NCBI RefSeq assembly: GCF_048128805.1
Contig: NC_136003.1
Coordinates: 21,963,340 to 22,027,339, forward strand
Source: Centroberyx gerrardi
Lineage: Eukaryota; Chordata; Actinopteri; Beryciformes; Berycidae
Direction: 5' to 3'
Length of the DNA stretch: 64,000 nt
Shown: positions 12,035 through 25,049 of the stretch, one piece after another
Position numbering within the stretch: the first letter of the stretch is position 1
Layout: every line of letters starts with the position of its first letter
Translations under genes and position numbers: made by a program
Notes under the pieces: model-generated
The model's database searches: none
Told to the model about the DNA's origin: nothing
Seen by the model: only the letters and a program-made list of their open reading frames with translations

Positions 12035-12100
12035 AGAGACAGGGAGAGAGAGAGGGAGAGCGAGAGAGATCGAGAGAAAGGGGAGGGAGGGTGGGGCATG
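12035..12100. repeat. Purine-rich GA tract
   Basis: Interrupted GAGAGG and GAGAGAGA units; low complexity. Confidence 0.7.
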
Positions 12101-12779
12101 TAAACGAGAACGAACAGGTATGCTGGGCAGGTAGGCATTTAAAGGGAAACGACAGGAAGGGGAGTGATTGAGGTGTGGTCCTGCTCCCGAACCTCAGCTA
12201 ATATAGCTCCAATTCAAGCAAGCAATTGCAGATTTTATGACTTGTGAAGTTAAATTACCCTGAGATTACCCAAAGATTTCAATAACATTTTTTTTTATTA
12301 TCAAATGAAGATTTTTTTAATCTCTTATCCAAATGTAATGGTAGGAGTTTGACATTATTTCAAAAGTTACAGGAATTATTGTTTTAAACATAAACCTTAA
12401 AAAAAATCTGACCACCAAGGAGCATGTGCAGCTGGATTCCCCTGATGGGACACTGTTGAGAAGTTTGCCTTCTCAGATTTTTTCAGTCTTTACCTCAGAG
12501 TCTTGGCGATCCTTTTTCTGGACAATCCCTGTGATAAACTTTTTAACTGGAGACTTTTGATCTCTTCCTAATTCCTTATTATATGGGTGATGTTGTTTGG
12601 AGGGGGTGAGAAGAACTGGAATCGTTACTGGGAAGAAGTAATAAATCGCACATTAGCCTACTTGTTACTTTTCTTAAAAGTAATGAATTACTTTACTTAT
12701 TAGGCTACTCCCCACACTACTCATTGCACTACTTTTGCGTTACACCCTAAAACGATTGTGCTAGCCTTAAGTGTGTTCA

Positions 12780-13614
12780 GCGGCGGCGCTTCCTATAGGC
12801 GACATAGGCGGCCGCCTAGGGCGCCATCTCGAGGGGGGCGCCAAAATTGTGCCCAGAAAAAAAAAAGTTCATCAGTGAGTGATCATCACAGTCAAAGTAA
12901 TACTAAAAATTACACTACGTGAGTTGATTTAAGTGACATGAGACACAACTGGGGAGGATTTACTAAATTGCTTTGAATGTAGCGTAATGTATTAACCAAT
13001 CAAGGGCGATGTGTGTGTGCCTTGGGTAGGCCTACATTGTGCGTCGGGTGAAGGTAAGATGCCTTGCAAGTTATTTTCGTGACTTTTTGCTGGGCTGTGC
13101 TTTTTACATATTTACTGTGTTGTTTTCCTTTGTTTTAGGCTGCGGAGTTAGCAATTGGCAATGTGTGATGATGGTTAACGGGACATGCACGTTGCGCTTT
13201 TGGCATTGCGTAATGGTGAGAGGGACACTTAGTTTTTGGCATTTGGCATTGCATAATGGTGACAGCATATGGCAATTTGGCAACAAAATACATGTCAGGA
13301 ATGAAGTAAAGATTCACATTCACAAAAAAATTCATAGTAGATTATGCGATTAATGCGATTAATGTTGTGTGTGTGTGTGCGTGTGTTTGAGAGAGCGAGA
13401 GAGAGAACTGATTGATGCTATGGGTCATTGTACCCTAACCCTGGCAATAACAAGCATATATTTATATAAATTGTATAACCCCCCCCCCCCCCCGCAAAAT
13501 AACATTGAGTTGGCAACCCTATACGTGAAATAGTTGATAAAACGTGACAACGTGTGGATGGGCGGCATTTATAGTTTTGCCCAGGGCGCCTGATTGGCAC
13601 GCGCAGGCACTGCT
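12780..13614. mobile_element. Non-autonomous hAT-like element with 8-bp target duplication
   Basis: TGTGTTCA occurs exactly at 12772-12779 and 13615-13622, immediately outside the element. An 8-bp target duplication is the hAT signature. The left end is GC-rich (GCGGCGGCGCTTCC, then GGGCGCC). The right end (GCCCAGGGCGCC to GCACTGCT) is roughly its inverse. No transposase frame is recognisable in the 835 bases, so it is probably an internally deleted copy. It contains a run of C at about 13481-13494 and GT-rich DNA at 13366-13386. Confidence 0.7.
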
Positions 13615-14179
13615 TGTGTTCATTGGGCTACTGTTCATGTTGACCTAAGTCCACATTACCAGCAGAAGTAATGACAGACAAAATCTTTCTTTTAAGGTTT
13701 TTAATAAAAATTGAGCCTACAGCATTAACTTTGGGCTTTCCGAGTCATATAGCCTACCACTTTGTTGACTCGTTCATATTCGCTCTAATTCAAATATTTC
13801 CAATATGACTTGAAGGCAGGATAAGACAAGAGGAATTGTTCGAAGTAGAGAGCGGGAAATACACCAATGAGTAAAAAGTGTGGTCTGATATTTTACATTA
13901 GGTACTATTCATTTAAATCAATAATGTATATTTGTCATAATAGTTCATGTGAAAGAAAATAACAAATGCATAGCCAGCCAGCCGCTTTTGACCGTCCGTC
14001 ACTGCGTCACACTCCGACCCCTCCCTCTCCCCCGGCCTGCTGCTGCACAGTGCACTGCCAGATGACAGTCTGCCTCATGGACAGCAGCAGCTGAGCTCAG
14101 ACCTGTGCCGTGCTCCCGTTTGGTAATTTCCCCCGTAAATCTCCCGTATTTTCCCTTTAAAAAAAAAAATGTTTACAGT

Positions 14180-14434
<255 letters not shown>

Positions 14435-14505
14435 AATGAGAGGAACTGAAAGTAACTGATGGTGTTTTTCGCCCTTTAAAACTCTTTATTAACAACCATA
14501 AAAAA

Positions 14506-14619
<114 letters not shown>

Positions 14620-15344
14620 GAGTGAGCTGCCCTCCACCCCTCTCGAACGGAGCGTCAGATGAGCCGGTCAGCGCGATCAGACAGCAGTAAAACTTAACAA
14701 AATGGAAAGGAATCCTTCCAAAAAAACCCGTGAAGGCCCGTGAAGCTGAGGCATCAAAATGTGCAAAAATTGCTGACCTTCTCAGTAGTGCAAGCACCAA
14801 CAACATTTCCATTGCCGGTGGAACGGCATCAAGAGGCTCAGTGCCTCTCTCTACATGTCCATCCCTTTACTCCACCTTTTAATTGTTTATAGTTTGTTAT
14901 TAGACAACGTTATAGTTTATTAGAATTTATTTATTGTTACCTGGTGTTGGTTAATTTAAATATTTATTGTTGAAAGTTACCAAATTAAAGTGATAAAAAT
15001 GGCAATGGCAATCCCTGACTGATTTCATCTGTATTGATATAGATTATATCCTTTTCAAATATAGCCCTTTATCATGATGCACTAAATGTTCAATGTTGTG
15101 GTCTCCTCACAGTGGTGGTCTGCTGGCGACAAACCGTATGTAGTACTAATTATTATACTAATACTAATACTATGCACTGATGTGCATAGTATTAGTCTAT
15201 GCACATCAGATAATTAGTAACATTAACTGTAAAATAAGAAACCAAAGTATATCAGTATGCGATTCCTTAACTCTCATATTGACATAGTTTTCAACTAGCC
15301 TATACACTACAACAGCATAATAGAACTCCTGAAATTCAGTTATG

Positions 15345-15427
15345 GCTTTTGGTTTTGGTGTGCCACCCCAAGATTTTCAGTGGCCCCATTTGGCCACCCC
15401 TATGAAAAATTTCTGGGGGCGCCACTG
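15345..15427. mobile_element. Terminal piece of a second hAT-like element
   Basis: Read on the minus strand the segment begins CAGTGGCGCCCCCAGAAAT, then CATAGGGGTGGCC and GGGGTGGCAC. This is a terminus I know from fish hAT elements. I could not find its opposite end with certainty. The element may span back over the GA tracts, or only this end remains. Confidence 0.5.
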
Positions 15428-15429
15428 CT

Positions 15430-17100
15430 ATTACGCCAATAAAAAGGCTAAAGAGGCTAAAGAATGTAACGCAAGTAACGATCTTAGATCAGTAACTGTA
15501 ATGTGATTACTGATATTGGAACAGTAATGCCTTACTTTACTCCATTACAGGAAAAAGTAATGTGATTATAGTAACGCATTAGCTACCACCAACACAGACA
15601 TATCCAAACACGAGATATGAATTGTGTTGTGAACTTGGGATGAATTGTTACAACCTTTACAACAACAACAAAAAAACGCATTTCAAGGACCAGGCCTATT
15701 GAAAGAAGGTAAGGACATGGACATAGGCTTAAGAAATGGAGCTTCGCGTTAATTCGGGCAGAACACTTAAGTCGTGCATGCTATCAGCTGATTGGCTATC
15801 AGCTGTCCCATCCAAACAGCTCATCAACTGATCAGTATCAACTGATTCTCAATCACCTTCAAACAGGTCAGTGAGGCGGCCTTTATAATCTGACAGCTCA
15901 CACTGCTGATCATTCATGCCACTGCAGCTGTTGACCCAAGTCGATGCAAAAACCAACTCAACCTCATCTTGCTGTACCAAGCTCCAAATGTTGAAGGGTA
16001 CGCCATTGCGCGTCTACAGCCCTAATTCTCAGCCCCAGCTGACCAGTCATCAAACGTATCAAATGGTAGAGGGATCGTGGCCACTGTGAGCGTTCAGTGC
16101 CAACATACTGCCTGAACGTTATTTCAATCTAGAGCCATCTGGCCTTATCAAGCATCACCACTCAGTAGTCTACAGCATGCCAAGAAAGTTTTAGCCTTAG
16201 GAAAATTACCTAGACTACTGAACTCTTCGTCTGCCAATTAATTGATTAGACTGTAGGGTCACTTCAATCAAATAGGCTCAATCCAAGTTAGTTCTGTGTA
16301 ATGGCTTGGTGTGAGTGCAACCACACAGAGGAATGCCAATTACGAAAGGCAAAAGCCCATAGCTGTCTGTATCAGTTGCAGTAGGCTATAGGCTACACTG
16401 GGGGAAAAAATTATCTTGCCCCCTTCTGAGCGGGTCCACCCTTTGAAAGCTGCAGTAGTTTATACTCTTGTTTAGATAAGCCTTTAGAAACGCCCCCATG
16501 TATTGGCAACAACCATCACAGAAAAAATGACCTTAGTCATCACGTTGGTATCAACTGATAACAAAATCTTTTAATATTAATTAATTGCAGAGCCTGGATT
16601 TTAAATCAGTATGTAATATGTTTGACCTGGATGTTTTACGCCATACATTTTGAAAATTTCAAGCCCTCGTTGTTTATGTTATGTGAACTTAAGTGAAGCT
16701 ATGTGAACGTTGAACTTATTCAAAGCTTTGACCGCAGAAAGCCTTGCCGAAAAACTATATTATGACCGAGAATAGACAATAGAGTAAGACTCTAATATCA
16801 AATGTATTTTGAATTCTTTTCATTCATTTTGACGCTAGCTCCCGACTTAACGTGCGCACATTTGAAAGAGGTTTGCAGAGAGCAAATAGACGCGGCATAT
16901 TGCGCACTAACAATTATTGGCAATGAAAATGAATTTAGGAAACTTTTAGTGGGAAGTGCAGTTCGGTATTGCCTGTCCAAAATGCCTGGACGTGTGTATT
17001 TTAAATACGTATGTCACCATGACATGTTTTTTTGTTTTTTATCTCATGCAAGCTGTCCACATATCATTTGGAACGCGTCCAAATGCCAGTCGGCCTATCT
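15430..17100. other. Intergenic stretch, repeat-derived at its left
   Basis: From 15450 to 15590, GTAACGC, TAATGTGATTAC and AAAGTAATG phrases resemble the left flank at 12625-12755 in inverse orientation, as if both were ends of one older element with the hAT and GA tracts nested between. The remainder to 17100 holds no recognised gene. Confidence 0.35.
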
Positions 17101-17138
17101 CGGAGGTGGGCCCGGGTGTGCCCACGTACTGTTTCGTG

Positions 17139-17146
17139 TATAAAAA
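17139..17146 (+). promoter_or_regulatory. TATA box of alpha4
   Basis: TATAAAAA sits 71 bases before the ATG at 17210. A CGGGTGTGCCCACG just upstream holds a CACCC-type site on the opposite strand. Confidence 0.75.
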
Positions 17147-17209
17147 CCCCCGCGGCTTAGGCTGATCACTGAATTTTTGCTTCAGCATCCACCTCTGAAA
17201 ACAGGCAAG

Positions 17210-17967
17210 ATGAGTCTCACTTCTAAGGACAAGGCAATGGTCAGGTCCTTCTGGGCCAAGGTGTCTGGAAAGGTCGAGGACATCGGCAACGATGCTCTGT
17301 CCAGGTAAATCTAGTTTGGAATGACTGACTGATGTGAAACTTACTCTAATTTACAGTGTCATATGAAATATATTATTTTATCGTGTTGTTGCTTTTTTCC
17401 AGGATGCTGGTTGTCTACCCGCAGACCAAGACTTATTTCTCCCACTGGAAGGACCTGAGCCCCGGCTCTGCCCCGGTGAGGAAACACGGAAAGACTGTGA
17501 TGATGGGAGTTGGAGAGGCCGTGGGCAAAATCGACGACCTGAATGCAGGTCTTCTCACCCTCAGTGAGCTGCATGCCTTCCAGCTGCGAGTGGATCCTGC
17601 TAACTTCAAGGTAGGAAGCATGGATGGAAAGACAACAATCCATGGAAAATAGGCCTACACAATACAACCTTTAATAGTTTTCAAACTCGGGGGTCCTTGA
17701 GTTTCACTATTTATTATCTCCCCGTGTACAGAGTAGAAAGTTATACAGTTGAATGTGTAATTATCAACAACAGCAAAAAAACCAAACAAACAAACTTGTT
17801 ATGCAATATTTAATAATGTGCTTATCCTCTTTTCACAGATCCTCTCCCACAACATCCTTGTGGTTCTGGCCATCATGTTCCCCAATGAGTTCACCCCTGA
17901 GGCTCACGTGTCTATGGACAAGTTCCTGTGCGCCCTGTCTCTGGCTCTGTCTGAGAAATACCGATAA
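17210..17967 (+). CDS. hbae: Alpha-globin, embryonic-like (alpha4)
   Basis: Alpha chain of haemoglobin. Exons 17210-17304, 17403-17610 and 17839-17967 give 143 residues from MSLTSKDK to SEKYR, with GT-AG introns and the AG|G split Arg codon. Intron 1 is only 98 bases. Helix C ([13 protein letters not shown]), distal histidine (RKHGKTVM), proximal histidine (LSELHAF) and HVSMDKFL are present; the last resembles zebrafish embryonic alpha from memory. A strong TATA box lies at 17139 and AATAAA at 18039-18044. The gene is convergent with beta5 1.7 kb downstream. Embryonic assignment is inferred from likeness to alpha1, alpha3 and zebrafish hbae. Confidence 0.94.
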
Positions 17968-18309
17968 ACTGCAACAAAAGGAGCAGAATTCGGACAGCAG
18001 CATGACCTCAGACGCGCTCTGTTGCTCTGAATATGATTAATAAATGTTCAAATGCAAAGAAATTATTTTTGTGGCTGAGTGGATTTCTCTTAAAGGTATA
18101 GATCAAAAGTCACAAGGACTATTTTAAGTCAATAGCACGCTTGACTACAATCAAGTAGCCTGAATGCAATTCAAAAATTAAATATGACACATTTGATTAA
18201 AATGACATCTAAAACTTTCTTGTTTGTGCATCGCACATGGGCGGAGACACATTGTCAGAAAATCGAGGCCAAATGATCCATGGGTTTATGTGGTTTAATA
18301 ATTAGCCTT

Positions 18310-18650
18310 TACACTACCAGTCAAAACACACCGCATTTTTCTTTATTTTTACATTTTCCACATTTTAGAATAATAGTAGACTAAAGACATCAAAACTGTG
18401 AAATAACACAAATGGAATTGACCAAAAAACAAACAAAACAAATCAAAACTATCTTATATTTTAGATTCTTTAAAGTAGCCACCCTTTGCCTTGATGGAAA
18501 GGCAAAGGCTTTGGAAAGTAATTCATACATAGGCATCAACTTCACTTTTTATATTTGTCTAAGGCATTTAAGCCTTTAGATCAAAATGGATTTAAGATAA
18601 TGAAAAACAATACATTCAGTGAGGTGTGTCGAAACTTTTGACTGGTAATA
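18310..18650. mobile_element. Tc1/mariner-like MITE
   Basis: The left end reads ACACTACCAGTCAAAACACACC. The right end, on the minus strand, reads TATTACCAGTCAAAAGTTTCGACACACC. These are matching inverted termini of a type widespread in fish. The internal 300 bases (AAGTAGCCACCCTTTGCC and similar) have no transposase. It lies between the convergent genes alpha4 and beta5. Confidence 0.65.
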
Positions 18651-19111
18651 TCAGCGGTAGTTCAGTAATAATAAATTAGGCTACAGATTATTCATGCAGT
18701 TATGGCTATCAAATATGAAAATGGAAGGAACAGAAACTTTTTCGTGTAAATCAGCATTGCCTTTTCATATAAGCAATAGCTTGATAAGTATGTGACATTA
18801 GCTTCCAGCTCACATGCAGGGGCTTATGAAGGAAGGTCATGAAGATAAATTCTTTAAAATTAATTTAGTTAATATAAACCAAATATATTGAGAGAATGTT
18901 CTTATTCAGAATATGAAAGTATATGAGGTATTAGCTACCTTAAAAGGCAAACTATTATTGCTTTAGATGCAGACCCTTAAATCTATTATTTTATCTCCAA
19001 ATTAATGTATTTTTTCATTATTATTTTTTTTTATTTAATTTTAATTAAAATTACAAATAAATATTACAAATACATATTAAATATTCAATAACAATTCTGA
19101 TAATGCTGATG

Positions 19112-19172
19112 GTCATAATAATAACAATAATAATAATAATAATAATAATCATAATAATAATAATATCATATT
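19112..19172. repeat. (AAT)n microsatellite
   Basis: Interrupted AATAATAAT run with a few AATC units. Confidence 0.85.
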
Positions 19173-19632
19173 ATTATTGATGACGATTGTTGAATTGAAA
19201 AAGCTGTTGCTAAGTGCAGAGCACAAATAATTGCCGACTTAAAAATAGCCTACTTTTAATGTTAAGTGTGGCCCTTTCCAAACAATTTACCTACTCCGTT
19301 ACCACTTAGATGTATAAATTCAGCAGTGTTTCATTCTCTAGACTAGCCTATAGGCCTAATAACACGTTTCTGCAGGTCAGTCTTGACAAAATAACTCGAA
19401 AATGAAACAAATTTTCTTATTCTTTTGATCAGTTTTCTAGCTCACCAGCAATTTTAAAATGCAAGCCTAAATATATTTTCATTCATATATCGTCATGGTT
19501 ATTACCTTAATTACATGGATAATCACAGACAAACAACGTGCTCAGTATGCTGACTGTTTTATTTGCTTTTGAGACAGAGGATAAAACAAGAGCCTCTACA
19601 TAAATGATCAGCGTGTGATCTGATGTGACTCT

Positions 19633-20615
19633 CTAGTGGTACTGCCTTCCCAGAGAGGAAACCACCACGACCATGAACTTCTGGAAAGCTGCCTGGACAT
19701 CAGCAGTGAAACCAGTGCCCATCTGTTTGGCAAGCACGACGGTCAGACAGTCTGAAAACAGCTGAAAACAACAGGAAAAAGATGTTTAATATATGCGTAA
19801 CATCATGTCCTGATTATCCCACCTAGCACTGACCAGAAAATACCCTCTAAATCAGATAAATATAACAATAACAAAAATACTCAATGTACAGCTATTCAAG
19901 GTAACCGAGATAGTAGGCTATGCAAATTTGTCTGAGAAGGCATTTATTGTGTGAGATTTATAGTTAGAGTGGATTCATTTGTAACTTATTATTATTAACT
20001 TATTAACTAGGCTACTACTAAACCGATCGGAGATATGTAGGCTACCCTGAAGTTGTCGGGGTCCACGTGAAGTTTCTCAGAGTGCAGCACGCTCAGCTGA
20101 GCATAGGTTTCCTTGATGTTGTCCATGTTCTTCAGAGCCCGGTCCAGACCGTGCAGGATAGTCTTTCCATGGGCGGCCACCATCGGGTTTCCAATAATGG
20201 CTGCGGCATTGTAGAGGTTTCCAAAGTTGCCAAAATACCTCTGAGTCCAGGGGTAGACGACCAGGCACCTTAGGAAACATAAAAAAACTAAATGTTAGAG
20301 CTAAATCGAGACATGGGGTCAGTGTGCGGGGAAAATGCACAACATACATTTGTGGCTAATGTGCAAAATATGTCTTGTGCGTATTACGCACAGACAGTGC
20401 GCATAATGAACCAGGTATGACTCACGATCCTTAAAACTTGTCGAGGGTGCATTGCACAGGTGACTTCCTTTGGACTCATTGCACTCTTTTCAATGTAAAT
20501 AGATAACAGCAAATATATCTCACCTGGAAAGAGCTGCAGGGCCCACGGTCTCGTAGTCCAACTTGGAGAAGATGTCCTGGATGGTGGCGCGCTCGAAGTC
20601 TGTCCACTCAACCAT
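19633..20615 (-). CDS. hbbe: Beta-globin, embryonic-like (beta5)
   Basis: Beta chain of haemoglobin on the minus strand. In transcription order the exons are 20615-20524, 20268-20046 and 19761-19633 (92, 223 and 129 bases), giving 147 residues. It starts [18 protein letters not shown] and ends [17 protein letters not shown], the distal histidine (VAAHGKTI), Ser F9 (LHSEKL), Arg H21 and His HC3 are present. [10 protein letters not shown] and DYETVGP match what I recall of zebrafish hbbe, so an embryonic role is inferred. The poly(A) signal is at 19558-19563 (TTTATT on plus). Exon 2 is almost identical to that of beta2, and intron 2 keeps recognisable similarity, so the two are inverted duplicates. 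Confidence 0.94.
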
Positions 20616-20692
20616 TTTGCTGGCTCTAGTTTTGTTTCCAAGAGTCCTTTCTGGGGTCAATGGATCCTGTGCTCCAAGACCTTGTCTAGGTA

Positions 20693-20737
20693 ACTTTTAA
20701 AGCAGTCCTTTCTCCCCTCCCAAAAGTCAGCGATTGG
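20693..20737 (-). promoter_or_regulatory. Putative core promoter of beta5
   Basis: On the minus strand a CCAAT box (plus ATTGG at 20733-20737) is followed by a TTTAAAAGT TATA-like element near 20693-20701, about 80 bases before the ATG. Confidence 0.5.
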
Positions 20738-20749
20738 ATGGAGTATAGA

Positions 20750-22590
20750 GTGGTGGGCTGGTCAAGCGATGCGCTACAGATTTTGTTAAGATGATAAGGA
20801 AAGGATGTACCTGCACGGCTTCAATTGTTTCTGTGGCAGAGGAAACATTTCATAGGGCTTTAGTGTTTAACGTTCTGTAATTACATACCACTTAGCCAAC
20901 ATGGCTTGATCATAACCAAGGGCTATTTTGCCTGTGTCTCAGTAGGCTATAAGGCAGCTAAAGGAGAAATTAAAATTAACTATTTAAAACTACTGTAGCT
21001 CCTGCATTTTAATAGATTTTTTGAGTAACGCCATTATTTTATCACTTTAAAATGTTGTTTTTTTGAATACAATTTTATTTTGATACACACGAGTACTGAG
21101 TGCAATGAGAAGAGTCTCATTGCATGGGGTCAGTTGTGTGAAATTCGCCTGTTCATAATTAGTTTAATTTAGTAACTAAATATGCTACTTTAGTACGTTT
21201 AGTATGCTATTCCTTTCTTTTATTTGATGGTATACATTTATATACAAGTAGGCTACGCTTATTCTGATTGAGTAAAATATTTCCCACCTTTTGTTGAAAG
21301 TAATCAGTAATAGTAAGGCTCTATGATACGAGGTGCTTGTGCTAAATGGTGCAGTTTGTAATGAATTGTACAAATATGGTTGGTTTATAATCAACAGCAA
21401 ACCACTGTCCACAGAATGGATGAATCAATCAGGTGTATTAGCGCCCTCACCTGTTGAAAAGCAAATAGTAGGGTACTGTAGTTTTGGATTAATTATTTCT
21501 CCAAATCAAACTTCCAACAGAGGGCGCTCATAAACTTCATGAAGCCATACAGGCTACAGGGGGTGAGGCAGTAAAGCCTGTTCATTTTCAATTGTTGGGG
21601 AGCCTGGCTTTTATTGCTGTAGAAAATGTTATTTTGAAGGTGTTCATCAAATTATAGGTCTATGTAAACTTAAGACATGTTTATGTGGTGTTTTATGTAG
21701 CGCATTACGTAGCTGGGCAAGGTTTGCTCTGGGGGGAAAAAAACTATGAACTTAATTCTTACATGCCTGCCATATTGAGTACAATACCTACCTGACATAT
21801 TGGATCATAAATGCCATGCTGCTCAAATTCACATAGTAAATGGATTCTGAATGTATGTTTACCTACATGTAGACTGATATGTAGTCTATCTATATGTTTT
21901 GCACTTCATATTCCCCTCTGCCCATCATCTATTTTCACTGTATCTGAAGTCCTGCTGTCCTTGTTCCATGTGTGTCAGCATGTAGGCTACTCTGAAACTC
22001 TGTAAGTTGTCAATATGTCTCTAGACCCATGTTATTATACATTCCTAAACATCCTGTATATTGTAGCCAGGAGCATAAGAGGTTCACAAGGGGCCTGGGT
22101 ACAAGAATTTGCTATGGGTCCCCCTGGGAAATTAGGCAGAGGTGACCTAACATGTTGCACATTTATTAATAAATTCCATTTATTCAATGAAATATTGCAA
22201 TACAGTTGATCAAAACTGTATGTCAATGCAAAGACAAAACAACCCATGATACATAGCTTGAGATTGCAAGATAGTGCAGATGCTTTACAAACTACACTTG
22301 TCAGTAATTCACATCTGAATACTAATTATTAATTAACTTCATTAATTAACTAATAATTAAAACGAATCATTAATAATAATAAAAATAGTAAACGTAAATA
22401 TGTGTGCAGTGGAAACTATGGAGGACAAGTTTGGTCTACTGTGACACAACAGGTAATGGTATTCTGAAGGTAGCTAGCTAAGAAGGCAATACAAACAGAG
22501 GCCTATACCATGATTATAATGTTCATATGTTTAGATGAACAATTTGAGCAAAACGATTCCAAAAACTGGTATTTCGTACAGATAACTAGC
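20750..22590. other. Intergenic stretch without a recognised gene
   Basis: AT-rich DNA with no globin exon or known protein motif. Short open frames on both strands are not supported by anything else. Confidence 0.4.
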
Positions 22591-22592
22591 CA

Positions 22593-22670
22593 GGGTTTCC
22601 CACACATAGACAACTTTGTGGCGGCCCGCCACAATATCAGCACTGACCGCCACAATGTTTTTTCGTTTTC
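22593..22670 (+). mobile_element. Left terminus of a hAT-like element
   Basis: CAGGGTTTCCCACACATAGAC followed by TTTGTGGCGGCCCGCCACA is a terminus I recognise from fish hAT elements. I did not find the matching right end downstream, so the copy is probably truncated. A CT-rich low-complexity tract follows at about 22737-22802. Confidence 0.45.
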
Positions 22671-22809
22671 ACTATTTAATTGTAGAACTGCGTGTAGCGC
22701 ATTGATTCGCTCAGCCAGTAATTGCTCCGCGCGCGATCTCTCTCTCGCTCCCTTTCTCTGTCTCTCGCGCTCTCTCTCGGTCTCTCGCTCACGCGCGCTC
22801 TCACCGGTC

Positions 22810-23830
22810 CCGTCTGTGCGCCTCCCATTACACACAATATTTGTTTTCCATGCCAAGAAGACGGCCGGCTGAATTCCCGAAAAGAAGAACCAACAGTTAA
22901 CGTTACTCAGAATACAGCTGGGTTTCCGAGATTAGCACGCGACCTAGCTGCTAGTCAGTGTTAATATTACCTTTTTAACTCTGACTCTGAATGTTTGCTC
23001 CCTCAATTCAGATTAATATTGAAAAACATTTTCAAAGAAGGAAAATGACTCGTCCTGAGGAGGAGCAGGGACATTCTGGACCAGAGGAGCTGCTGAGCAG
23101 TAAAACAGAGTATGTAACAATGTCAAAGGCTAGCAATTTAACGATGTAAAGATACAGGTTAATTGACAGCACAGAGAGATGTAGCAGGGCAGAGGGTCAG
23201 AAAAGCAGACTTCTCTGTAAAAGGGGCCTCATTTCTATTCTTTTGTACCTTACAGACAAAAGCAAGCAACAAACAGAACAGTGTAGCACTGTTTCTATTT
23301 TTAAGTTACGTTATCTTTGACACAAAGTACTTGAAAGGGAGCACTTTAGATATTTGTTTGACAAATGGAACTATTTAAAATGGAGTACATCAGATCATTT
23401 TTCAGTCATTCAGGTAATGGGATCCTTTATTGATAATAGCCTATATACTGACAATATAACAGAATACAAGAATAAAAAGGCACTCAACCCCTTGCTTCTG
23501 CATTGAGAAACAAACTTCCTGTCACCAGCTGTGGCCTTCACTAAATTGCTCCACAACCTTCCCAAAAATTTTTATTTGTTATATTATGTATCTAGTGCTA
23601 GTAACCACTACAATTCTGTTGTTTTTGTTGGATTGGTTTGTCAATAAGTCGCAAAAAGGAACTTGCCACAGTAAGTTGTTTAGCTGGTTTAGCTGTTACC
23701 ACGATGATGTGAAAGGGGCCTATTATATGAACTGTCTAGCCTACTGTTCACAGGGCAGATAGGACAAGACTGCCTAAAGAAAATTCTTCTCTGCTCCCAG
23801 AACTAGTTTAATTCAGCCCTGCAGGACAGA
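22810..23830. other. Gene-free stretch, possibly the body of the hAT fragment
   Basis: No domain recognised. GACTCGTCCTGAGGAGGAGC near 23048 looks faintly coding but no open frame supports it. Confidence 0.3.
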
Positions 23831-23835
23831 AAATG

Positions 23836-24672
23836 AATCTGCCCCCAGAACAAGCATGAGTCTTAAAGCCTACTGTAAATAAATCTGCCCCCAGAACAAG
23901 CATGAGAACATCTGCCCCCAGAACAAGCATGAGTCTTATAGCCTACTGTAAATAAATCTGCCCCCAGAACAAGCATGAGTCTTAAAGCCTACTGTAAATA
24001 AATCTGCCCCCAGAACAAGCATGAGAACATCTGCCCCCAGAACAAGCATGAGTCTTATAGCCTACTGTAAATAAATCTGCCCCCAGAACAAGCATGAGTA
24101 CATCTGCCCCCAGAACAAGCATGAGTCTTATAGCCTACTGTAAATAAATCTGCCCCCAGAACAAGCATGAGTACATCTGCCCCCAGAACAAGCATGAGTC
24201 TTATAGCCTACTGTAAATAAATCTGCCCCCAGAACAAGCATGAGTACATCTGCCCCCAGAACAAGCATGAGTCTTATAGCCTACTGTAAATCAATCTGCC
24301 CCCAGAACAAGCATGAGTCTTATAGCCTACTGTAAATCAATCTGCCCCCAGAACAAGCATGAGTCTTATAGCCTACTGTAAATAAATCTGCCCCCAGAAC
24401 AAGCATGAGTACATCTGCCCCCAGAATAAGCATGAGTCTTATAACCTACTGTAAATAAATCTACCCCCAGAACAGGCATGAGTATACTACATCTGCCCCC
24501 AGAACAGGCATGAGAACATCTGCCCCCAGAACAAGCATGAGGCATATAGCCTACTGTAAATAAATCTACCCCCAGAACAGGCATGAGTACTACATCTGCC
24601 CCCAGAACAAGCATGAGTCTTATAACCTACTGTAAATATATCTGCCCCAAGAACAAGCATGAGTCTTACCTA
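23836..24672. repeat. Bipartite minisatellite, about two dozen units
   Basis: The core TCTGCCCCCAGAACAAGC plus ATGAG repeats throughout. Two spacings alternate: a long unit of about 45 bases that adds TCTTATAGCCTACTGTAAAT, and a short unit of about 27 bases that adds only TACA or AACA. Most units are near identical, so recent array growth is likely. The array is bracketed by GGGCAGATAGGACAAGAC at about 23755 and 24683. Confidence 0.92.
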
Positions 24673-25049
24673 CTGTGCTCGGGGCAGATAGGACAAGACA
24701 CCGGGGGAAAAGCAAGATGAACGTGTTTATTTCTGCCTAAAACAAGTTAAACCCGCAATAAGCGATTTCAGACCCTGTAACCAATCCTGAAACTACCGTG
24801 TGCTACGTGGAGATTTCCGTGAGACGTTTTTTTTTTTTTTTTTTTTTTATTTAAACAAAGGAATAATATACAAACATTCAGGTAAACAATAGCATATAGA
24901 TCACATTTATGGACACAAATGTATATGAGGAACATAGAGGGAAGACAATTACATAAAAATAAAAACAGGAGTACACATACACACAAATATAACATATTTA
25001 GTCAGAGGTTTCAGGGAAAAAAGTTCCATAATGTTTCAATAGCTTATTA

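Noticed and set aside
22722-22964. Ser-Leu/Arg-rich frame near 22.8 kb
   Set aside because: It is translated from a CT-rich low-complexity tract beside a hAT terminus.
23836-24672. Regular repeats resembling a CRISPR array
   Set aside because: The spacers are themselves repeated and the host is a vertebrate; it is a minisatellite.
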